DNA of 64,000 nt, from positions 42,844 through 106,843 of the forward strand of contig JABURQ010000044.1 of assembly GCA_014762625.1 (NCBI GenBank). Direction: 5' to 3'. The stretch is from Planctomycetaceae bacterium. Its GTDB lineage: Bacteria > Planctomycetota > Planctomycetia > Planctomycetales > Planctomycetaceae. Made by a program: the position numbers and the translations under genes. Shown here piece after piece: positions 35,417-45,425 of the stretch; the first letter of the stretch is position 1, and the number at the start of each line of letters is the position of its first letter. Under the pieces are notes generated by a model. It ran no database searches, was not told the DNA's origin, and was given only the letters and a program-made list of their open reading frames with translations.

Positions 35417-36526
35417 GTGAAACCGCATATCGCCATTCTGTTCGAGTTCCCGACGCTCAGCGGTGGAGAATTCTCGATGCTCTCCGTGTTATCGCAACTC
35501 GATCGGTATCGATTCTCGGCCTGGCTTCCCGAACGCGGCCCTCTCGCCGATCGACTTCGAGAACTGAAGATCCCGGTCATCGATTTTTCGATTCACACAG
35601 ACTCGGGAAAACGGACTCCGAGAGAAACATGGCAGAGATTGATCCCCCTGATCGAGAAACACGAACCCCAACTCCTGCACGCTAACAGCCTGAGTATGTC
35701 CCGGATGCTGGGCGCCATTGCTCCGGAGCTACCGATCCCCACCACCGGCCACCTCCGTGATATCATGAAACTCAGCGGCAAGGCAATTCACGATCTGGGG
35801 CAACTCGATCACCTGGTCGCCGTCTCTCAAGCGACCGCCGATTTCCATATTGAACAGGGGATATCTGCCGACAAGGTGGCCGTCATTCCTAACGGCGTCG
35901 ATCTCGAACGGTTTCAACCGCGCTCCCGTCAAGAACTCCGACAACGGCTTGGGCTTCCGGAAACCGCAACGCTGATCGGAACCATCGGCCAAATCTGTTT
36001 GCGCAAAGGGCACGACCTGATTCCCCAAGTCGCCGCGCGATTAGATTGCCGTGAGCACGACATTCATTTTTGCATCGTGGGAGAACGCTACTCCACCAAA
36101 CAGGAATCGATCGAGTTCGACCAATCGCTCGATACGGAATTCCAGCAGCTCGGTCTCGCCGACCATCTCCACCGTCTCGGCTTTCGGGAGGATATCCCCG
36201 ACTTGCTGAATGACTTCGATCTTCTCTTTCATCCCGCGCGTCAGGAACCTCTGGGGCGCGTGTTACTCGAAGCAGCGGCGTCGGGATGCCCCATCGTGGC
36301 CACCGATGTCGGCGGGACACCGGAGATCGTGACGCACGAGGACTCGGCGCTGCTGTTTCCTGTCGACGATGCCGACGACGCGGCAAAACAAATTCAGCGA
36401 CTGCTCTCAGACGACGCGCTGCAACACTCTCACACACGTCACGCCCGACAACAGATAGAAGCCCGGTTCAGCCTCCCGTTCGCGGCCCGGAGACTGGGAG
36501 AGTTCTGGAAAGCACGATTGCCGTAA
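35417..36526 (+). CDS. GT4-family glycosyltransferase
   Basis: A 369-residue GT-B fold enzyme that should transfer a sugar from a nucleotide donor to a glycan or lipid at the cytoplasmic membrane. The N-terminal domain starts IAILFEFPTLSGGEFSML, and the linker carries VAVSQATADF and VAVIPNGVDLERFQP. The C-terminal domain has IGTIGQICLRKGHDLI and the EX7E retaining motif in HPARQEPLGRVLLEAAASG followed by CPIVATDVGGTPEIV. Start is GTG, directly after the DUF420 gene, and the stop is two bases from the convergent TIM-barrel gene. Donor and acceptor cannot be read from the sequence. Confidence 0.93.
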   Translation: MKPHIAILFEFPTLSGGEFSMLSVLSQLDRYRFSAWLPERGPLADRLRELKIPVIDFSIHTDSGKRTPRETWQRLIPLIEKHEPQLLHANSLSMSRMLGAIAPELPIPTTGHLRDIMKLSGKAIHDLGQLDHLVAVSQATADFHIEQGISADKVAVIPNGVDLERFQPRSRQELRQRLGLPETATLIGTIGQICLRKGHDLIPQVAARLDCREHDIHFCIVGERYSTKQESIEFDQSLDTEFQQLGLADHLHRLGFREDIPDLLNDFDLLFHPARQEPLGRVLLEAAASGCPIVATDVGGTPEIVTHEDSALLFPVDDADDAAKQIQRLLSDDALQHSHTRHARQQIEARFSLPFAARRLGEFWKARLP

Positions 36527-36528
36527 TC

Positions 36529-37443
36529 TCACGTCAGATTAAACACCCGGTCCATGTTCGCCGAAATTTCTTTCAGTCGTTCCATGTCTCCGCCGCCGAC
36601 TTCGGCGGCACAGTAGCCGTAGAAGTTGATTTCGGTGAGTGCTTTGCGAACATCGGCGAAGTCGAGATCCCCTTCGCCAATCTTCGTGAAGGAGCCCTTC
36701 TCGCGGGAGAACCCTTTGACGTCCAGTTTGACGATCCGCTTGTCGAGCGTACGGATCCAATCACCCATCGAGCCGTATTTCCAATGGTTGCCGATATCGA
36801 ACTGCATCCCCACCCAGGGCGAATGAAACTCATCGACATACTTTTTCCATTTCTCGGCTGTCTGGTTGGAGTCTCCATCGTGGTCGTAGAGGAACTGATT
36901 CCAGACATTCTCGAAAGCGATCACGATGCCGTAGGTCGCCGCGACCGGGATTGCTTTGGCGATATTTTCGACCGATCGCTCCCAGACTTCTTTTTCCGAA
37001 CCATCTTTCCCGTGACCCACGACGAGCAGTACCGTATGTCCGCCGACCGCATGCGTATCGCGAATCGCGCCGGTCAGGCTATCGAGCGCTTTCGCCCGAA
37101 CTTCGGGATCGGGATCGGAATGACGAGTTCCCCAGTGCGTCGAGTTCACCGTCCCATCGACGGGCAAGCCCGATTCGAGAATCGCCTTCTTCGTCTCGGC
37201 GACATCCATGCCGGGAGCGTTCATTTCAATTGCGGCGAAGCCGGCCTCTTTCGCCGCCTGGAATTTCTCGGTCAGAGTCCCTTTGACGCCCACCATCCCG
37301 ATCTTGAGTGTTTTGTAGAGACGATCCTTTAAGGGATAGTCGGCGGTGGTGGCGCCGAACGCGGTGAGTGATTGGCTGGCGAGCATGGCGGCGGCGGTAC
37401 TTTTCAGAAATTGACGGCGGTCGGGGAGCAGGAAGTCGGTCAT
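36529..37443 (-). CDS. Tat-exported sugar phosphate isomerase/epimerase-like TIM barrel
   Basis: A 304-residue xylose-isomerase-like TIM barrel. The N-terminus carries a twin-arginine signal (DRRQFLKSTAAAMLASQSL), so it is exported folded. Barrel landmarks are EKFQAAKEAGFAAIEMN, VDGTVNSTHW, THAVGGHTVLLVVGHG, IVIAFENVWNQFL (metal Glu), HSPWVGMQFDIGNH (metal Asp and His) and GYCAAEVGGG (metal Glu). Exported members are common in planctomycetes and are thought to act on sugars outside the cytoplasm. It lies 70 bases downstream of the PSD1/DUF1501 pair on the same strand, so it may be co-transcribed. Confidence 0.88.
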   Translation of the reverse strand: MTDFLLPDRRQFLKSTAAAMLASQSLTAFGATTADYPLKDRLYKTLKIGMVGVKGTLTEKFQAAKEAGFAAIEMNAPGMDVAETKKAILESGLPVDGTVNSTHWGTRHSDPDPEVRAKALDSLTGAIRDTHAVGGHTVLLVVGHGKDGSEKEVWERSVENIAKAIPVAATYGIVIAFENVWNQFLYDHDGDSNQTAEKWKKYVDEFHSPWVGMQFDIGNHWKYGSMGDWIRTLDKRIVKLDVKGFSREKGSFTKIGEGDLDFADVRKALTEINFYGYCAAEVGGGDMERLKEISANMDRVFNLT

Positions 37444-37513
37444 GGCAATCAGTTCATTTTCAAAAAGGTGGTCAGTAGAGCGAACGCTAAATATCGTAAC
37501 GAGATTGACTCTC

Positions 37514-38953
37514 TCAGGATATCACGTCTTTCAAAACGTGGGCTTCTTCAACACCGGTCAATCGGAAATCGAGCCCCTGGAACTTATAAGTGAAACGCTT
37601 GTGGTCGATGCCGAACAGTTTCAGCATGGTGGCGTGAAAGTCTCTCACGTGTACTGGATTATCGACGGCATTGTAACCGAATTCATCCGTACCGCCGTAA
37701 CTGAGACCGCCCTTGACGGCGCCTCCAGAAAGGAACATCGAATAACCTTTGATATGATGATCGCGTCCGCTGCCTTGCGCCATCGGGGTACGACCGAACT
37801 CGCCGCCGAATACGATCAACGTGTCTTCGAACAATCCCCGTTCCTTGAGATCCTTGATGAACGCGGCCGTCGGCTGATCGACTTCTTTGGAGGTGATCTC
37901 CATCGAACGCTTGATGCCGCCGTGATGGTCCCAACCGCGATGATACAGTTGCACAAAGCGCACACCTCGCTCGAGCAATCGTCGCGCGAGCAGGCAGTTC
38001 GAGGCGTAAGTTCCGTCTCCTCCCTGGGTGCCGTAGCCATCGAAGGTTTCTTTCGATTCGCTGGAGAGATCCATCAGTTCCGGCACACTCGTCTGCATGC
38101 GGAACGCCATTTCGTATTGACGGATGCGAGTGTTGATCTCGGGATCGTCGACGACTTCATTGAAGTTCTGGTTGAGTTGATTGACGGTGTCAATGACTTG
38201 CTTCTGCTGGTTCAATGCCACACCGTCGGGACGATTCAGATACAACACCGGCGCTCCGGTCGAATGAAACTGGACTCCTTGATAACGCGAGGGCAGAAAA
38301 CCACTGTGCCATTGCCGCGCGGCGATCGGTTGCGACTGTCCTCCCTTACCGACGGAAGTCAGCACTACATAGCCGGGAAGATTCTGAGTTTCCTGTCCCA
38401 GGCCATACAGCAACCAGGATCCCATGCTCGGGCGACCGGCAATGGACGTGCCTGTATTGAATAGCGTATGGGCCGGGTCGTGATTGATCTGATCGGTATG
38501 CATCGACTTGATGATGCAGAGGTCATCAGCCACCGCCCCGAGATGAGGAAACAGCGAACAGATTTCCTGCCCGCTTTCGCCGTACTTCTGAAACGGATGC
38601 TGCGGAGCAAAACAGCTCAGCTTGCGTCCCTGAAGCTGGGCGATTTGCTGCCCCTTCGTGAGCGACTCCGGCATCGGTTGACCGTCCATCTCGGCCAGTT
38701 TCGCCTTGTAATCAAACGTCTCCAGATGCGTCATGCCCCCCGCCATACAAAGATGGACAATCCGTTTCACCTTCGGAGGGAAGTGGAGCGGTTGCAACGT
38801 CCCGGCGAAATCGCCCGCAGGACTTTCGGGGACGACCTTCTCGGCAGCCGGAAGCTCATCCTGCAATAACGACATCAATGCCGCCGAGCCAAATCCCATG
38901 ACGGAATTCTTCAGAAAACTGCGGCGTCCTAATTCGACCGGTAAGTAGTTCAT
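37514..38953 (-). CDS. Tat-exported DUF1501 family protein, copy 4
   Basis: A 479-residue DUF1501 protein. Tat-type signal: LGRRSFLKNSVMGFGSAALMSLL. Motifs are LCMAGGMTHLETFDYK, HTDQINHDPAHTLFNTG, LYHRGWDHHGGIKRS, VFGGEFGRTPMAQGSGRDHH and LKLFGIDHKRFTYKFQG. It is closest in layout to copy 1, with the same HHGG and DHKR elements. An in-frame GTG six codons upstream lacks a ribosome site, so I use the ATG. The gap to the upstream PSD1 gene is about 30 bases, so the two are one transcript. Confidence 0.92.
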   Translation of the reverse strand: MNYLPVELGRRSFLKNSVMGFGSAALMSLLQDELPAAEKVVPESPAGDFAGTLQPLHFPPKVKRIVHLCMAGGMTHLETFDYKAKLAEMDGQPMPESLTKGQQIAQLQGRKLSCFAPQHPFQKYGESGQEICSLFPHLGAVADDLCIIKSMHTDQINHDPAHTLFNTGTSIAGRPSMGSWLLYGLGQETQNLPGYVVLTSVGKGGQSQPIAARQWHSGFLPSRYQGVQFHSTGAPVLYLNRPDGVALNQQKQVIDTVNQLNQNFNEVVDDPEINTRIRQYEMAFRMQTSVPELMDLSSESKETFDGYGTQGGDGTYASNCLLARRLLERGVRFVQLYHRGWDHHGGIKRSMEITSKEVDQPTAAFIKDLKERGLFEDTLIVFGGEFGRTPMAQGSGRDHHIKGYSMFLSGGAVKGGLSYGGTDEFGYNAVDNPVHVRDFHATMLKLFGIDHKRFTYKFQGLDFRLTGVEEAHVLKDVIS

Positions 38954-38983
38954 GGTTCCAGACTCTTCCACAAGGGGAGCGAC

Positions 38984-41900
38984 TTAGTATCGGGTAATTG
39001 TTTCGTGCAGATTCAGAATCGTCCGTGCGGCTGCCGTCCAGGCCGCCAGTTCCGTGGGATCGATCCCTTCCGCGACGGGAGCCAAACCGGTTTGCAGAAG
39101 CTGATCCGCGGCGGCAGTATCATTGGCATATCGCTTCAGGTTTTCGCGAATGAGTTCTTCCAGCAAGCGACGTTCTTCTTTGGTCGGCTGGCGGGAGAGT
39201 GCCCGTTGCCAGGCGTAGTCCAGTTTCGATTCGAGGGTACTGCCTCCCTCGCGCAAAATGCGTTCGGCGAACTTTCGGGCGGCTTCGACATACGTCGGGT
39301 CGTTCAACAACACCAGTGCCTGAAGCGGAGTGTTGGAACGCTCCCGGCGAGCCGTACATTCCTCGCGGGCCGGCGCATCGAACGCGAGCAGACTCGGATG
39401 GAGAAACGTACGCTGCCAGTGGGTATAGACTCCGCGGCGGTATTGAGCCGCACCTCGGTCGTGCTGGTAAGTTCGCTTGGGAAAGTTGAGTTGCGCCCAA
39501 TAGCCTGCGGGTTGATACGGCATCACGCTTTCGCCGCCCAGTTCATCCACCAGCAATCCACTGATGGAGAGCGCGTTATCGCGAATCATTTCCGCATCGA
39601 GGCGCCAGCGCGTCTGTCGGGCGTAAAATTTGTTGTACGGGTCGCGAGCGCGAAGCTCGGGTGACGGCTTTGAGGTTTGTCGATACGTGTTGGACATCAC
39701 CATCATCTTGATGATGCGCTTGATATCCCAATTGTTCTCCCGAAAATCGACCGCCAACCAGTCGAGAAGTTCGGGGTGCGTCGGCCACGCTCCCTGCGAA
39801 CCGAGGTCATCCACCGAGCGGGAGAGACCGTGACCGAAATAGAGCATCCACAAGCGATTCACGAACGTTCGCGCAACCAGTGGGTTCCGTTCATCGACCA
39901 ACCACCGCGCGAGATCGAGACGGTTCAATCGTCGATCTTCATCGATCGCGGGCTGAGGCAGGAATTCGGGAACCTGAGGAGTCACCACCTGGCCGGAATC
40001 ATCCATCCAGTTCCCACGGGGCAACACCCGCATTTCTCGAGGATCGGTCGCCTCGGTCGCGAGTGTCGTCACGACTGATTTTTCGACAGCCTGTTTACGT
40101 TTCTGCAACGCGTCTCGCTGCTTCCGTACTTCTGCCAACATCGGAGTTCGCTGTCGAAATTCGTCCCACAGCTTGTTTATTTCGGCGTCCGTTCGTTCCG
40201 GCTTCTTGATCAGTACGACCAGTTCATCATTCGCCAGAGACGCGGGAGACGCCTGCTCCGCGGACTCCGTCACATAGAAGCGGAAATGCCCCAGCGTGTG
40301 GCTGTTGCCGAAGTTCTGGTGCAGTCGAATCTTCAAGTTCGAGGATTCGGGAACTTTGACCGTTTCTTTCGCCTGCAGAAGCAGTGAGTTGTCTTTTCCA
40401 GTCTGGGGAAGAATGGCCCATCCATTGGGATTGCCGTCCACCACGTATTGACCGGAGTGACTGTTCTGCGAATGCGTGGCGACGCCGGTTTTCCAGGTCA
40501 CCGGCTGGTCGTTGATAGTGGCCTCGACTTTCTGGAGAACCAGATTTCCGTTCCCCGCGCGCCCCGGACCTTTCGCGGGGAGAGAATCGTGAGGCAGAAT
40601 CTCCAGTCGTAACCCCCCCAGTTCTTTCACGTTCAAAGGAATTTGAATCTCGTAAACATCGTTCGCGGGATTCTTCCCAGACGCCAAAACGGATCCGCTT
40701 TCCTGGACTGTTAACGTCGCTCCTCCGGTCGAAACAGCTTCGGTCGGCGTGACGGCAATCCACTGGTCAGACGCGTTGGCCAGTTCTTTTTGCCAAGCCG
40801 CGAAGGCTTGCTCTCGTTCGGGCGTGCGACGATCGTATTCTGCGTTGACTTTCGCCAGTTGCTGAATCAATTCATCGAGTTCTTCTTTTTGCTCCGGAGT
40901 CGGGACGGGAAGTTGAGCGATATGTCGGGCACCACTGACGATTCCCTGTTCTTTGACGTCGGCAAAAAACGCCGCGAAGCTGTAGAAGTCCTTCGTTGTG
41001 AAGGGGTCGAATTTGTGATCGTGGCACTCGGCACAACCGAACGTCGAACCGAGCCAGACCGCTCCCGTCGTTCGTACGCGATCGGCAGAGTATTTCGCCA
41101 GATATTCCTTCGGCTGGACGCCTCCTTCTCCCGAAGCCCGATTCAGCCTGTTGTACGTGGAGGCAACTTTCTGCCACAGGGTCGCCTCCGGTAACAAATC
41201 GCCCGCGAGATTCTCAATCGTGAATTCATCGAACGGCTTATTCTCATTAAACGACCGGATGACGTAATCGCGATACGGCGAGACACTTCGAACCTGATCG
41301 CCGTGATAGCCGAGCGTGTCGGCATAGCGCACCAAATCCAGCCAATAGATCGCCAATCGTTCTCCGAAGTGGGGAGACGAAAGCAGACGATCGACCGCCT
41401 GCTCGTATGCGGCGGGAGACGTATCGTTCACAAACGCCTCCACCTCTTCGGGCGTCGGCGGTAAACCGATCAGATCGAATGACAAGCGACGAATCAGCGT
41501 CCGACGATCGGCAACTTCTGAGGGAGTAACCCCTTCTTCTTCCAGTCGCTTCAGAATGAAGGCGTCGATCGGCGTCACCACCCAATCCCGATTTTTGACT
41601 GTCGGGACTTCGGGACGCGTCGGCGGGATCAACGACCAATGTTGCTGATATTCGGCCCCTTCCGCGATCCATTGTTTGAGGATTTCAATTTCCTCTTTCG
41701 AGAGCGGCTTGCCCGATTCGGGAGGCGGCATCACGGTAAATTCATCGTCGGCGGTGATCCTCGCCACCAACTCACTCATCGTCGGCTTACCGGGCGTAAT
41801 GACCCGATGCCCGTCGCGTGACTGAATGGCGTTTTCTCGTTCATCGAGGCGCAGATCGGCCTCACGATGATTAGCGTCGGGACCGTGACAGGCAAAACAT

Positions 41901-42010
41901 TTGTCCGACAGAATCGGACGAATATCCCGATTGAACTCGATCTCTCCGGCTAACAAACCGGTCGGAGCGATGAAGAGAAGACTCAAAAGAAGCATGCGAA
42001 CGACGAACAT
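38984..42010 (-). CDS. Secreted PSCyt1-DUF1549-DUF1553 (PSD1) cytochrome-type protein, copy 4
   Basis: A 1008-residue protein of the same layout as copy 1: signal peptide 1-21, PSCyt1 with C38-H42 (CFACHGPD), DUF1549 with PIDAFILKRLEEEGVTPS and a second CxxCH near residue 324 (CAECHDHKFDPF), a beta-rich middle that includes a PAKGPGRAGNGNLVL element also seen in copy 1 (NKGPGYTPHGNFTL), and DUF1553 with RNPLVARTFVNRLWMLYFGHG and RSNTPLQALVLLND. GAGGAG lies before the ATG. It is the first gene of a likely three-gene unit with DUF1501 and the TIM-barrel protein. Confidence 0.92.
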   Translation of the reverse strand: MFVVRMLLLSLLFIAPTGLLAGEIEFNRDIRPILSDKCFACHGPDANHREADLRLDERENAIQSRDGHRVITPGKPTMSELVARITADDEFTVMPPPESGKPLSKEEIEILKQWIAEGAEYQQHWSLIPPTRPEVPTVKNRDWVVTPIDAFILKRLEEEGVTPSEVADRRTLIRRLSFDLIGLPPTPEEVEAFVNDTSPAAYEQAVDRLLSSPHFGERLAIYWLDLVRYADTLGYHGDQVRSVSPYRDYVIRSFNENKPFDEFTIENLAGDLLPEATLWQKVASTYNRLNRASGEGGVQPKEYLAKYSADRVRTTGAVWLGSTFGCAECHDHKFDPFTTKDFYSFAAFFADVKEQGIVSGARHIAQLPVPTPEQKEELDELIQQLAKVNAEYDRRTPEREQAFAAWQKELANASDQWIAVTPTEAVSTGGATLTVQESGSVLASGKNPANDVYEIQIPLNVKELGGLRLEILPHDSLPAKGPGRAGNGNLVLQKVEATINDQPVTWKTGVATHSQNSHSGQYVVDGNPNGWAILPQTGKDNSLLLQAKETVKVPESSNLKIRLHQNFGNSHTLGHFRFYVTESAEQASPASLANDELVVLIKKPERTDAEINKLWDEFRQRTPMLAEVRKQRDALQKRKQAVEKSVVTTLATEATDPREMRVLPRGNWMDDSGQVVTPQVPEFLPQPAIDEDRRLNRLDLARWLVDERNPLVARTFVNRLWMLYFGHGLSRSVDDLGSQGAWPTHPELLDWLAVDFRENNWDIKRIIKMMVMSNTYRQTSKPSPELRARDPYNKFYARQTRWRLDAEMIRDNALSISGLLVDELGGESVMPYQPAGYWAQLNFPKRTYQHDRGAAQYRRGVYTHWQRTFLHPSLLAFDAPAREECTARRERSNTPLQALVLLNDPTYVEAARKFAERILREGGSTLESKLDYAWQRALSRQPTKEERRLLEELIRENLKRYANDTAAADQLLQTGLAPVAEGIDPTELAAWTAAARTILNLHETITRY

Positions 42011-42270
42011 CTTACTCCTCGATTTCTTCAGGAAAGCTGAATGAGGTGGGAAGATTCAGGCGGGAATGAGACCCTGACGGACCTCATCTGTGTGTCTCTT
42101 AAGTATAACGTATCCCCAGCCGCGACACACAACCGAATTTTCCGGTATCGCCAATCTGTCCCCGTTTTTTAAGATCCACGGTCTGACTGAAGACGTTGTG
42201 AAACCAGGCTCATCGTCCGTTTTTTTGGTTCGGTCGAATTGGCAGCCTGAACTCAACGAAAGGAATACCG

Positions 42271-42480
42271 ATGCAAGATGAAAACTGGTCCTGCCCCAAA
42301 TGCGAGTACAACCGGTTTGAAACCGATCAGTTTCAGGCGACGGGGGGTACCCTGGCCAAACTGTTTGATGTGCAAAACAAGCGGTTCACGACCGTCACCT
42401 GCATGCAGTGTACCTACACCGAAATCTATAAAACGGAGACCTCCGGACTTTCCAATGTGTTCGACTTCTTCACCAACTGA
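42271..42480 (+). CDS. Small zinc-ribbon protein (DUF2082-like)
   Basis: A 69-residue cytoplasmic protein with two CxxC knuckles, C8/C11 (CPKC) and C44/C47 (CMQC), the spacing of a zinc ribbon. The stretch GGTLAKLFDVQNKRFTTVTC between them and the ending SNVFDFFTN match the small nucleic-acid-binding zinc-ribbon family DUF2082. AAAGGAA precedes the ATG. It stands alone between the divergent PSD1 operon and cysK. Its role is unknown. Confidence 0.8.
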   Translation: MQDENWSCPKCEYNRFETDQFQATGGTLAKLFDVQNKRFTTVTCMQCTYTEIYKTETSGLSNVFDFFTN

Positions 42481-42648
42481 GTCACCTTAGACCAGATCAC
42501 AACACCAGCCGCAGAGGCCCTTCAAATAGGGATTGCAGGTCAGTCTGTTTCTCTCTAAGATCGCCATTAAGAGAGCCGATATTCTTGTCTCTCTTGGAGT
42601 TAGAGGGATCTCATCGACGGAATCACACACTGGAAGGAGCGGACTGAC

Positions 42649-43578
42649 ATGCCCATTTTTAATGACAATTCGGAGTCGATCGGTCAAACCCCCCTAGTCA
42701 AAATCAATCGCCTCACGGAAGGGATAGACGCCACCATCCTCGCCAAAATCGAGGGACGAAATCCCGCTTACAGTGTGAAGTGCCGAATCGGCGCGTCCAT
42801 GATCTGGGACGCCGAAAAATCGGGCAAGTTGAAAGCCGGAATGTCGGTCGTCGAGCCGACCAGCGGCAATACCGGCATCGCTCTGTCATTCGTTTGTGCC
42901 GCCCGCGGTTATCCGCTCACATTGACCATGCCGGACAGCATGTCGCTCGAACGTCGTATGATGTTGCGAGCCTTCGGTGCGAATCTCGTGCTGACTCCCG
43001 GCGCGGAAGGAATGAAGGGAGCCATCAACAAGGCCGCCGAGATTGCCGAAGATCCCAACTACTACATGCCGCAACAGTTCAAGAATCCCGCAAACCCGGC
43101 CATCCACTTTAAAACCACCGGGCCGGAAATCTGGGAAGACACCAACGGCAACTTGGATTACTTCGTCGCGGGGGTCGGCACGGGCGGAACGATTACCGGA
43201 GTGGGACGCTTCCTCAAAGAGAAGCAATCCGACGCAAAAATCGTGGCCGTCGAACCGGAAAACTCGCCGGTGCTTTCGGGCGGCGATCCGGGGAAACACA
43301 AGATTCAGGGAATCGGTGCGGGCTTTATACCCGACATTCTCGAAACCGATCTGATCGACGAAGTCGTCCAGGTGACCGACGAGGAATCGTTCGAGATGGC
43401 CCCGCGCGTCGCTCGTGAGGAAGGGATCATCTGCGGCATCAGTTGTGGAGCCGCGATGTCGGCCGCTCTGAAAATCGCCGCTCGTCCCGAAGCCGCCGGA
43501 AAAACGATTGTCGTCATTCTTCCCGACTCGGGAGAACGTTACCTCTCGACCCCGATGTTCGATTTCACGCGCGACTGA
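42649..43578 (+). CDS. cysK: Cysteine synthase A (O-acetylserine sulfhydrylase)
   Basis: A 309-residue PLP enzyme making cysteine from O-acetylserine and sulfide. The PLP lysine is K44 in [11 protein letters not shown], the same variant of the motif as in enterobacterial CysK. The substrate loop TSGNTG is at 71-76, the phosphate-binding [12 protein letters not shown] is near 175, and the C-terminal [12 protein letters not shown] is conserved. GGAAGGAG precedes the ATG. It is a single-gene unit closed by a hairpin terminator. I looked for a regulatory RNA in the 168-base leader and see none. Confidence 0.96.
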   Translation: MPIFNDNSESIGQTPLVKINRLTEGIDATILAKIEGRNPAYSVKCRIGASMIWDAEKSGKLKAGMSVVEPTSGNTGIALSFVCAARGYPLTLTMPDSMSLERRMMLRAFGANLVLTPGAEGMKGAINKAAEIAEDPNYYMPQQFKNPANPAIHFKTTGPEIWEDTNGNLDYFVAGVGTGGTITGVGRFLKEKQSDAKIVAVEPENSPVLSGGDPGKHKIQGIGAGFIPDILETDLIDEVVQVTDEESFEMAPRVAREEGIICGISCGAAMSAALKIAARPEAAGKTIVVILPDSGERYLSTPMFDFTRD

Positions 43579-43598
43579 TCGGAATCAAACAGCACTTC

Positions 43599-43640
43599 AC
43601 AGGCGTTCGTGGCGATTGTCGCGGACGCCTGTTTGTTTGC
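43599..43640 (+). terminator. Intrinsic terminator of cysK
   Basis: ACAGGCGTTCG (43599-43609) pairs with CGGACGCCTGT (43622-43632) with one wobble and a 12-base loop, followed by TTGTTTG. Confidence 0.75.
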
Positions 43641-43703
43641 GCAGTGTGAAATCTGCCCCCCCTCCGATTGACCGGCGGGGAACTCTCGCGATAGGCTGGA
43701 TTC

Positions 43704-45425
43704 ATGAATGTGAAATCTCTTTTGCGAATTGATCGCGGTGATCTGGACGGCTTTTTAGGTCTGCTCATCGACAATCTCGTCCAACTGCTGATGATTGTCG
43801 GGCTGTGCGGACTGTGCGGGATCGGAGCCGATTCCGAACTGCTGCTCGACTATATCCTCCCCGGCGCAGCAGTCAGTATCCTGATTGGGAATCTGTTCTA
43901 TTCGTGGCAGGCGAGCCGTCTGGCGAAACAGGAAGGTCGGGACGATGTCACCGCTTTGCCCTACGGCATCAACACCCCTTCGTTGATCATCTACATCTTT
44001 TTCGTGATGTTGCCCGCTTTTAATGGACAGCAGGCCGCCGGAGCTTCTCCCAAAGAAGCGGCTCATTTTGCTTGGCAAGTCGGCTTGATTGCCTGTCTGG
44101 GAAGCGGCTTGATTGAGTTTTTCGGTTCGCTGTTCGCCGAGTTTATTCGTGTAAAAACGCCTCGCGCCGCCTTGCTCTCCACGCTCGCCGGCATCGCTAT
44201 CGGCTTTATCGCGATGACCTTCGCGTTGCGGATGTTTGCGAATCCGCTCGTGGCGTTGGTCCCGCTCTCATTCCTGCTGCTCTCTTATTTCTCCAATTTC
44301 CAGTTCCCCTACGGCCTGCCGGGTGGATTTCTCGCCGTGCTGGTGGGAACGATCTTCGCCTGGGTCTGTCCGCTGTTTCTCCCCGAAGCGATCGTGAAAC
44401 CGTCGATGTCGTGGGAAGCGGTCAACGATTCGACCCAGTTTCTCGGACTCCACCTGCCGCGCTATGCGGGGGAGACAATTCTCGACCTGATCCTCCAACC
44501 GACCGTCTGGCAAGGATACCTAACCGTCATTGTCCCGATGGGTTTGTTCAATCTGCTTGGGAGTTTGCAGAACATCGAATCCGCGGAAGCCGCCGGTGAC
44601 AAATTTCATACCGGCATGTCGCTTGCCGCGAACGGCATCGGTACGATCTCCGCCGCGTTTCTGGGAAGCTGTTTTCCTACGACGATCTACATCGGTCATC
44701 CGGGCTGGAAGGGATTGGGAGCTAAGTCGAAGTATTCCGCCCTGAACGGAATTGTGATCGCGGCGGCGGCGTTCACCGGATGTCTGACGCTCATCAGCAG
44801 CATCATTCCGCTCGATGCGGGCATGGCCATCATTTTATGGATCGGATTGATCATCACCGCCCAGGCTTTTCAGACAACTCCCAATACACACGCTCCCGCG
44901 GTCGCGATGGGACTCTTTCCCGCGATTGCCGCCTGGGGCTTCACCATCGTGCAGGGAGCCTTCAACACCGCCGGCGGAACGACGCTGCTGGAAGTGCTCT
45001 CGAAAGAAGGCGGAGTTTATGCGGCGAACGTCAACGACTTCCTGATTCACGGTTTGATCGTGCTCGAACGCGGTTACATTTTTACCTGTCTGTTGCTGGC
45101 GGCAATAGGGGCGGAATTGATCGAACGCCGTTACTTCCAGGCGGCTTTCTGGTCAGGTATTGCCGCCTTGTTGACCTATCTCGGCTTGATGCACGCTTAC
45201 CAGATCCCGTTTGGAAATGTCGTCGATTTCTATTTCCACTGGTTTGAGTGGTTTGGAGGAAAGGAGCCGGCGGAGGGCGTCTTCACCTTCAATGCGATGG
45301 GATTAGCGGCCAGTTACGCACTGTTCGGACTGGTTTTCTTCGTGATTGCCTTCAAGCAACGCTTGCGAGAATTACAGTCGGAAGCCGCTCACGAAAACCA
45401 AGAATCCAGTGACGAGGAGGACTGA
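43704..45425 (+). CDS. NCS2-family permease (AzgA-like purine transporter)
   Basis: A 573-residue polytopic membrane protein with about 12-14 hydrophobic helices. The conserved region [16 protein letters not shown], the later [14 protein letters not shown] with [20 protein letters not shown], and the closing LRELQSE match COG2252 (hypoxanthine/guanine/xanthine permeases of the NCS2 type). Members are proton symporters for nucleobases, but the ligand cannot be fixed here. The stop overlaps the start of the DUF1559-like gene (TGATG), so the two are translationally coupled. Purine uptake would fit the hpt-apt pair elsewhere in the window. Confidence 0.88.
   Translation: MNVKSLLRIDRGDLDGFLGLLIDNLVQLLMIVGLCGLCGIGADSELLLDYILPGAAVSILIGNLFYSWQASRLAKQEGRDDVTALPYGINTPSLIIYIFFVMLPAFNGQQAAGASPKEAAHFAWQVGLIACLGSGLIEFFGSLFAEFIRVKTPRAALLSTLAGIAIGFIAMTFALRMFANPLVALVPLSFLLLSYFSNFQFPYGLPGGFLAVLVGTIFAWVCPLFLPEAIVKPSMSWEAVNDSTQFLGLHLPRYAGETILDLILQPTVWQGYLTVIVPMGLFNLLGSLQNIESAEAAGDKFHTGMSLAANGIGTISAAFLGSCFPTTIYIGHPGWKGLGAKSKYSALNGIVIAAAAFTGCLTLISSIIPLDAGMAIILWIGLIITAQAFQTTPNTHAPAVAMGLFPAIAAWGFTIVQGAFNTAGGTTLLEVLSKEGGVYAANVNDFLIHGLIVLERGYIFTCLLLAAIGAELIERRYFQAAFWSGIAALLTYLGLMHAYQIPFGNVVDFYFHWFEWFGGKEPAEGVFTFNAMGLAASYALFGLVFFVIAFKQRLRELQSEAAHENQESSDEED

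Noticed and set aside
36286..37332. Open frame of 348 codons on the plus strand
   Set aside because: It runs through the end of the glycosyltransferase gene and antisense to the TIM-barrel gene; both have strong motifs, this one has none.
37442..38464. Open frame of 340 codons on the plus strand
   Set aside because: Antisense to the DUF1501 copy 4 gene; no signal, motif or ribosome site.
42772..42790. Apparently altered PLP-lysine motif in cysteine synthase (SVKCR instead of SVKDR)
   Set aside because: The same variant occurs in functional enterobacterial CysK, so the enzyme should be active.
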